A stretch of 64,000 bases of DNA from Liriodendron chinense. Lineage: Eukaryota > Streptophyta > Magnoliopsida > Magnoliales > Magnoliaceae. Positions within the stretch are counted from its first letter, which is position 1; every line of letters starts with the position of its first letter. The position numbers and the translations under genes were made by a program. The stretch spans positions 868,001-932,000 of the forward strand of contig ML058372.1 in NCBI GenBank assembly GCA_003013855.2, read 5' to 3'. A model generated the notes under the pieces. That model worked only from the letters and a program-made list of their open reading frames with translations, did not search any database and had not been told where the DNA came from. Of the stretch, positions 57,879 through 64,000 are shown in pieces.

Positions 57879-58986
57879 TAGGGCTGGTCATGAGCCGAGT
57901 CAGCTCGAGAAACTCGATCGACTTGACTCGAAAAAACTCGCCTCGGCTCGACTCAACTCAGTAGAACAAGTCAAGCCAAGCTTCATTTCAGAGCTCAAGT
58001 AAAAAATCAAGTCAAGTTCAACCATTGGGTCACTCGACTCGACTTTACTCGAAACTCAACTCGATTCAAGCTTGACTCGGCTCGAGCTCGACTCGTTTCA
58101 TATAAATATTTGTTTAAAAAAAAAAAAAACCCTAATCTTCTTATTTCTTGGTTCTCTCTCCCCCCTCCTCCACACACACATTGGGGTCCAAGCTTAGGAC
58201 ATATAAAACCCTCACACGTTGGGGGGTTTCTTAATCCTACTATTTTGTTCAGGTAAGAACATTCCTTGTTGACCATGTATCATGGATTGAGTAATTTCAA
58301 GTACAAAACATGGTGAGCACACAGTGGTTGTGTGTTTTACACGCTACACAAACACAGGTACTACGGTGAGACCACACACTATACATATCTACAAAACAGG
58401 GGCTATGGTTAGACCAAACACCATATGCAGCTATTGATTGCAATTTTACGAGAGAGGTGGTGCATCTGATCCATGAATCAGCTGGGCCTCATCATGAAGA
58501 TAGTCCACACAATAATTAGGACAGTCCATTCATGTGGAGAGCTATGCATGTACTGTATTTATTATGATTCATAAAATATTACTAGTGGTCTGCATTCAAT
58601 GCATGCGTGACTTGGCCAAAGAAAAAACTGATCAAAGCTAGGTCATTTTAATGGTGGGGTCCCACCTGTAGAAATACTATTCTCCCCTAATATATGTGCG
58701 ACTTCTTGAACTTAATGTCGTTGACTTTTAATTTGTATTTGGTAGTAAAAAATATAATAAATTGAGGTGGCAGCAAGCTTGACTCGACTCGAGGTAAGCT
58801 CGACTCGACTCGATCCACTAGCTCACCTCGAGCTCGCCTTGAAAGTTTTAGCAAACAAGGCAAGCTCCAATGGTAAGCTCGAGGGTGAGCTCAAGCTCAA
58901 GCTCGAGCTCGAACTCAAGGAGAGCACAGACGAATCAAGCCAAGCTTGGCACACCTTGACTGGACTCGGCTCGATGTACAGCCCTA
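57879..58986. mobile_element. hAT-like non-autonomous element with CTCGACTCGA subterminal repeats
   Basis: Ends TAGGGCTG...CAGCCCTA, flanked by an 8-bp target duplication ATCATGCA (57871-57878) / GTCATGCA (58987-58994), one mismatch. Both subterminal regions (57890-58090 and 58770-58975) are packed with inverted and direct copies of GAGCTCGA/CTCGACTCG words, as in many hAT elements. 1,108 bp, no transposase frame. Confidence 0.78.
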
Positions 58987-59033
58987 GTCATGCAGATCAT
59001 CTGATATAAGTAAACCACACCCTAAGCGGCTAA

Positions 59034-59152
59034 CATGAGGTCATGGTATCAATTTCCATAGTGGGGGTGGCTAACATTGCAATGTGACTAACAGGGGTGG
59101 GTGGGTGTACTAACAATGGGGTGTGTGAACTTACCCAAAAAAAAAAAAAAAA
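59034..59152 (+). mobile_element. Short retroposon (SINE-like) with poly-A tail
   Basis: 119 bp ending in about 18 A, flanked by 10-bp direct repeats AAGCGGCTAA (59024-59033 and 59153-59162). The body contains CATGAGGTCATGGTATCAATTT-like text, reminiscent of a B-box region of tRNA-derived SINEs. Probably 5'-truncated. A similar phrase (CATGACCTCATGTT) lies in reverse at about 57518. Confidence 0.65.
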
Positions 59153-59536
59153 AAGCGGCTAAAGCCTGCAAATCTATGGGGGGGAAACCATAGGCAAATA
59201 CAGTATAAACCAATAAAACTGCACTATTATAGGACTCAGAAACAAATAACAGCTTAAAATAGCATCAAGGGCAACAACACTAACTGAGAAGGATTTGCCT
59301 TGACATGGAAAAAATTGCAATTTTACACCCTATCAAGGTAGCAATAAATTAATCGGACCCAGGTTTTTCCGATATTGTTAAGAGACTTGTCACCATATGT
59401 CCAGGTGCAAAATGACTAGCATGAAAAACATAGGAAAGCATTATTCTGTTTTGTTATCAGAAAGAAAAAAAACAAAAAGAAAGGAAAAAAACAAAAACAA
59501 AAAAAGATGACAGAGAAATCCACACCACTGACAGTT

Positions 59537-59561
59537 TCACCATCTTTCTCTGGACTTGGAC
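59537..59561 (-). CDS. eIF4B: eIF4B, last coding exon
   Basis: On the minus strand TTTTGCAG (AG at 59562-59563) is followed by an exon whose first base completes an Arg codon split across the intron, then Ser-Lys-Ser-Arg-Glu-Arg-Trp and TGA (59537-59539). The phase fits the donor at 61233 exactly, and a basic RS...RERW end is what I expect of plant eIF4B. Being 25 coding bases long, it is easily missed. The 3' UTR extends to lower coordinates; I see no certain poly(A) signal. The SINE-like insertion ends about 375 bp downstream. Confidence 0.8.
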
Positions 59562-59887
59562 CTGCAAAACAACTCACAGGCTTTAGGATCAGAATGAAGA
59601 AAAGATGTCAAACATTGAAGCTAAAATTTCCATTTTCCTTTTTTCTTTTATTATAAAGAAAAAAGATGAAAGAAAAAAACTGTTATAGAGTAAATCCAAA
59701 TACACATGCTTGCAAAAATACCATCCCAAATTCTAATACATTTGGAAATCAACATGCGGCCATCCCTCCGGAATGCGAGCTGTGTTTGTAATGTGAATAT
59801 GAAAGCAAGCTAAAGATATGGCGTTTCCAATTCCAGCCATGTTTTTCACCACTTTGGGTGCAATTGGATACACTGTTGAACAGAATC

Positions 59888-59888
<1 letters not shown>

Positions 59889-59928
<40 letters not shown>

Positions 59929-59937
59929 AAAATTTGG
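59889..59937. repeat. Poly-T/poly-A run in eIF4B intron
   Basis: 49 T on the plus strand, which may be the tail of an old minus-strand retroposon. No flanking duplication is evident. Confidence 0.85.
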
Positions 59938-60104
59938 AGGGAACCGGCTACTAAACAATTCGATTAGCCTTTAGCCCCCTATACCCAAGTCAGACAAGCA
60001 CGTCCTCTACCAAAGCTTCCTTTGGCTTCATCACTTATTACTATAATAAATCGGCAATTAACCAAATCGCATCCTTCATTAGCATCCAAGTCATATGGAC
60101 TCTA

Positions 60105-60649
60105 TTTCTTTCTCTTTTTTCGAAAAAATGACAAATTTCATTAAGCACCGAGAATGCATACAACTCCAAAGACCCCGGAGAAGTGACCTTCTCGACACCA
60201 CCATGAATGGAAAACAAAACAAAACGACCAAAAAGAAATAGCAAAACCCTATAAAGAGCAAGAGCCTCCAACAGCAAACAGAAGAGGGATTACAAAAAAA
60301 TGACTGAATCCCAGCCACCCAAAATAGACATAAGATTGCCCCCACAAAGTCCAGCTTATTGAACACCGATTCCACACAAGAAGAAAAAATAGCCCACTTA
60401 GTGGATTCCACAGTCACAACCTTCCCATCAAAGATCCTTGTGTTCCTCCCCTAATTCCCTACAGAATCGCAGAAGGCACCAGCTTCTACAATAGCTTACC
60501 ACATGGCGTAAAATGACACAACAGGCCAAAATTCGCTATATCCTCAAAAACTGTTCCGTTGGCATCCCAACTAATATTGAAGCACTGACAGAAAAATTCC
60601 CAAACAGCCTGTGCAACCGAACAGTGCGGAAACAAGTGATTCCCAGTAT
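60105..60649 (-). mobile_element. 5'-truncated L1-type LINE in eIF4B intron
   Basis: 545 bp with 14-bp target duplication TCATATGGACTCTA at 60091-60104 and 60650-60663. The minus strand encodes the C-terminal zinc-binding region of a plant LINE ORF2 (HLFPHCSVAQAVW-like text at about 60600-60645, then WGNTRIFDGKVVTVESTKWA near 60400-60450) and ends TTAATGAAATTTGTCATTTTTTCG plus an A-rich tail at the low-coordinate side. Same orientation as eIF4B. Confidence 0.85.
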
Positions 60650-61232
60650 TCATATGGACTCTAAATTGTAGTTATATTACTTTGAAGTTGGACACAAAAT
60701 AAACGTACAGGAACACCATCATGAATACTAAGAAATAACATTAATCTTTGTCAACACGTACTTGATTAAACTAAATGTAGGAAATTCAATTCAGCTGTGC
60801 ATCAGAACAGTGCAAATGCATAAACTGATGCATCAGTAATGGAAAATGAAATCTCGATATGGCAAATATATGCAGGAAAATCCTCAGAATGTAATTTCAA
60901 TGAGCTAGTATTATATGATGGTTGGCATCCCAAGCAAATACATGGCTTTAGCTTGGGCCAGCATGCATGCAAGTGGGACCCATCCTCGCTTGTTCGGATC
61001 ATCATAGACTCTGCCCCAAAAACCATCCGATCAGTGGGCATCTTCCCATTTTACTCAGGAAATAGCATAGTAATAATTCCTCATTTAATCTGCATAAATT
61101 TTGAAATAAAACATGTATTCCTCCAAAAGTTGCTGGGTTAGCAATCCTTAACCATTCCCCACACTTGCAAAATACAACAGGAGAACTGATGTGGCAAGAG
61201 AAACAAAAAAGGGTATGAGTTAAAATGTGCAC

Positions 61233-61643
61233 CTGTCTACATCCCTGCTGCTCAGAAATCCTCTTTCCCTGCTGCCTTGAAATGCTCTTCTGTCGTCTCC
61301 AGACCTGGTCCAAACGTCCCCCCCTGTTCCACGGGAACGGGGCCTCTCCATGAACTCCATGCTTCTTGACTCCTCTGACATGCCAGACTGGGAGGGTGGT
61401 CTACCTGCACCAGAAGTGGGCCTGTCACTAGGTCTCTGGCCGAACCGAACTTTGTCATCCAACTCACATATCAGCAGCTGTAGGTCCCTTTCTTTGCGTC
61501 GTATCTGGCCACTTAGGCTAAGCTGTTCCCCAGCAGATGCTGGTGCGGATTCCCCATTCACATTCACCTCAGATTCTTTTGCCATGTCCATCTTCAGCTG
61601 GTTTATCTCTTCCTTCAGCATCCTTTCCTCATCCGTCTCAGGC
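61233..61643 (-). CDS. eIF4B: eIF4B, penultimate exon (plant translation initiation factor 4B, C-terminal part)
   Basis: 411-bp exon. Acceptor TTCTTAG at 61644-61650; donor AG|GTGCAC after 61233. It encodes about 137 residues: PETDEERMLKEEINQLK (a helix-forming acidic/basic stretch), a Ser/Ala-rich linker, then LQLLICELDDKVRFGQR, DRPTSGAGRPPSQSGMSEES, MERPRSRGTGGDVWTR and DDRRAFQGSRERGFLSSRDVD. The ELDDKVRFG block followed by Arg/Gly/Ser-rich repeats is characteristic of the plant eIF4B C-terminus. eIF4B is an RNA-binding cytosolic protein that assists eIF4A/eIF4F in mRNA unwinding. Phase 1/2 boundaries join cleanly to the last exon. Upstream exons are beyond 64000. Confidence 0.85.
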
Positions 61644-62292
61644 CTAAGAATTCGAGATCCAAAACAAAATCCATGATCCAGATCAATGACAAAACAGCAT
61701 CCATCAAAAACATGCATGATAATTATTTGGGTTAGACCTACTTCCAAACAATGTTTTCCGTATCGTTATCGCATAATGTATCACACCTTGGGGATACAGA
61801 CACATATCGGTTATCACATGGGATATATCAGTTGTATCACGTAATGCACTGCCGTTCTTGGGAAATATTGGGAAATTGGTCGAATTTTTCAATGAAACTT
61901 CAGGGATTGTTGAAAAAGACATCAATGCACACTTAGAAATCAAAACATAACGGAAAACAAGCAGACATAATAGGTTTCCTTTGTATGGGGTCCTAATCTA
62001 TGCGTTGTTTGACTGAACTAATGCAAGTATATTCAAAGTCTATTCATATAATTTATAAACGTAAAAAAACATGTATGGAAACACAAGCAATACATTCAAA
62101 AGCAAAAGAAGAATCGCTGGATCAGAAATTGATATCATACATTGCTAATATGATTATCTATCAACTATTGGACTATTAAATATCAAGTATCAACTACAAA
62201 CTATGAATCAAACCATAATAATGAAAGTATAAAACACATAAGCATTAAGACTATAAGTATATAACATATATTGATAATTTGATCTACACTAT

Positions 62293-62594
62293 GTGGAGTT
62301 GGCAGATCTACAAAGGCTTTGTGGCGATTGACTATTGTGGCTATCTTCTGGATGCTCTGGAGAATTTGAAATGATCGTTGCTTTAATAATAGGGAGGTAT
62401 CAATGTTGGACTGTATTCGTAAGATTGAATTTTTCATGTTAGAATGGGCTCCTTATGTTAATATGGTAGACCTGAACCACCTCCACTCTGTAGTTTATTT
62501 GTAATTTTCTGTTTTTTATGTTTCTTTTTAGTTTGCTCCTCATGAGTCCTCAATAAAATTTCAGTTAATTTTCAAAAAAAAAAAAAAAAAAAAA
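62293..62594 (+). mobile_element. 5'-truncated LINE tail with poly-A
   Basis: 302 bp with 13-bp duplication TGATCTACACTAT at 62280-62292 and 62595-62607. It encodes the end of a LINE ORF2 (LWRLTIVAIFWMLWRI, stop, NDRCFNNREVSMLDCIRKI), followed by a 3' UTR with CTCAATAAAATTTCAG and an A21-24 tail. Inserted antisense to eIF4B. Confidence 0.85.
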
Positions 62595-62685
62595 TGATCT
62601 ACACTATCAGCAGTATCAATTATCATGTATTCATCTATTGATCTATAGATTTAAACCATTAATCATGCATCATTACAAGTTACAT

Positions 62686-62689
<4 letters not shown>

Positions 62690-62761
<72 letters not shown>
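62690..62761. repeat. (TA)n microsatellite
   Basis: About 36 TA units in the eIF4B intron. Confidence 0.92.
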
Positions 62762-62763
<2 letters not shown>

Positions 62764-64000
62764 CTAAAAATACAAAAAAAAAAAAAGAGGCTAGCATAAA
62801 ATACTAAAAATTTAAAAAAAAATCACGAATCGATACCAAATCAAGCATGATTTGATCAATTGAGGTTTAAAATGTTGTGTCGAGTTGATTCTAAGAATAA
62901 TTAACCAAAAAAAAATAGACTTTTTAACATTTTTTATTTCCCCGAATCAGGTCCCCGGGCTTCGATTCTTCAATTTCATTCAAAATCCCTTGTTTCAACC
63001 CTTAGATTTGGTGTAGATCTAATCGAAAAAGGCCTCTCATGCATCATTACAGGTTGCATTGAAGTATGTGTGGGTGTGTGTGTGTGTGCGTGAAAAAATC
63101 CAACGTGAACACCCAAAAGAAATCCTCAAATCAATAGCAGATCATGCATGAGTTGATCTATCTAGGTTTACAATGCAACTTTGAGTTGACTTCAAGAATA
63201 ATAAACAAAAAAATAGATTTTTTTACTTTTTCTTGATTTTCTCAAAACTAGGTCCCTGTGCTTTGATTCTTCAATTCCACTCAAAATCACTTGTTTCGAT
63301 CCACAAAACGCATGTAAATCTTGCCTAAATCACTCTAAAACAATCTCTTGAAGAAATCAATAAAAAATAAAAAAGAACATAAGGAGAGAAATCTTGAAGA
63401 GAGGAGTCCGACTAGTAGTTATGATGCCTTTTGTACCCTTATCCGTTTAACCGATATGGATACGCAATATCGGTACTGATACAGGACAATATGATACGAT
63501 ATGGGGCAGAATTTCTATGTCAGACCGATACGACCTTGTATTGCGTATCGTATCATGCCAATACCAATATGATGTGGTCGTATTGGCTGATACGATACGA
63601 CACAAATATTCAAAACACTAGTCATCCACCACCAATCGAACGAAAATCTGACACTTCCACAACCCCATCTCTTTAGGAATGAGGGGCGTGAAGGGGGCAT
63701 TACCCCCTTTATGAATTCAACTCCGATTGAACACGGATGTTAGATCTCCCTAGACTATGTCCCAACATCTATACAAAAAAGCCATTGTGAACCCGAGGTC
63801 CTACCATCTTTAATTGCCATTGCCACCTTCTTAATCTCCACCTCCAACTCTCTTTCCAACCATAGTGCTTTTTCATGACAAATGTCTTCGGAAGAAATGT
63901 GATCAAGCAAATGGCACCTACCCTCATTTATATTGAGCTCTCAGAAAAACCTTACTGCTTCATGTTCAATTTCTTCCTGCCCTTCAATAAAGCTCTCTCT

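Larger units (their letters stand above)
59562..61232 (-). other. Last intron of eIF4B
   Basis: 1,671 bp between donor AG|GTGCAC (61231-61232) and acceptor TTTTGCAG (59562). It contains a 49-bp poly-T run (59889-59937) and a 5'-truncated LINE (60105-60649). No other coding is seen. Confidence 0.75.
61750..63625. mobile_element. Candidate element bounded by GATACGATACG-rich inverted ends
   Basis: CGTATCGTTATCGCATAATGTATC at about 61760 and, reversed, GTCGTATCGTATCAGCCAATACG at about 63580-63605, with further GATACG words at 63440-63600. It may be one non-autonomous DNA transposon of about 1.9 kb containing later insertions, or two unrelated remnants. No TSD is fixed. Confidence 0.3.
61644..64000 (-). 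other. Upstream eIF4B intron (runs off the window)
   Basis: No coding exon is visible on the minus strand, so the intron is at least 2.36 kb. It contains a LINE tail (62293-62594), a (TA)n tract, and GTATCGTATCG-type repeats. The N-terminal exons must lie to the right. Confidence 0.6.

Noticed and set aside
60802..61041. Minus-strand frame of 79 residues in the eIF4B intron as a possible exon
   Set aside because: No eIF4B-like text, and the splice phase from 61233 joins better to 59561, giving an expected C-terminus.
61350..61676. Plus-strand frame of 108 residues
   Set aside because: Antisense of the eIF4B exon.

Overview
This is nuclear DNA of a flowering plant that is almost wholly built from nested and decayed transposable elements. 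Only two host genes are visible. Evidence for a plant: Ty3/gypsy elements primed by plant tRNA-Asp and initiator tRNA-Met, a plant-specific DUF868 gene, the C-terminal exons of a plant eIF4B gene, L1-type LINE tails, hAT-like non-autonomous elements and long AT/GA microsatellites. A fold-back repeat at 44815-45300 resembles repeats I associate with magnoliids, but that is a weak recollection and not an identification.

Layout, left to right. 1-5214 is an Athila/Tat-like Ty3/gypsy element on the minus strand (element A: integrase, RNase H/RT, protease, gag, PBS, part of its 5' LTR). That LTR is split by a complete chromovirus-like element B (5215-19587, minus strand, 5-bp TSD TTCTA), whose left LTR is itself split by a related solo LTR (6050-9005). 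The A LTR resumes at 19593 and stops near 19935. After a junction fragment comes a second Athila/Tat-like element on the plus strand (element D, 20546-31731), 5'-truncated and split by solo LTR E1 (22528-25518, TSD CTATG). Downstream lie a second copy of the same LTR in inverted orientation (E2, 33818-37084, TSD ACTTA), another solo LTR (G, 38189-39862, TSD TTGGA) and unclassified repeat DNA up to 42.8 kb.

The intact single-exon DUF868 gene (43088-44032, minus) stands in a small low-TE island. To its right follow a fold-back MITE, LTR-derived fragments (45.8-49.2 kb), a gag-containing Athila/Tat-like fragment J with its LTR (49171-52096), two more LTR pieces (about 52.65-54.17 kb), a captured-looking coding relic, a tandem duplication and two hAT-like elements. 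From 59537 to the window end is the 3' part of eIF4B on the minus strand: an 8-codon last exon, a 1.67-kb intron carrying a LINE, a 411-bp exon, and then an intron that runs off the window and holds another LINE, a TA tract and further repeats.

The most unusual pattern is a shared architecture in the LTR promoters. In at least five different LTRs (D, G, J, H, H-prime) a ladder of short palindromes lies just upstream of a TATA box. The palindrome is GACCGGTC in some and TTCGATCAATCGAA in another, but spacing is repeatedly 12 bp or 20-22 bp (10 bp in one), close to one or two DNA helical turns. Nearly all retroelement coding regions are broken, mostly by TGG-to-TAG/TGA and CAA/CGA-to-stop changes of the kind expected from decay of methylated cytosines.
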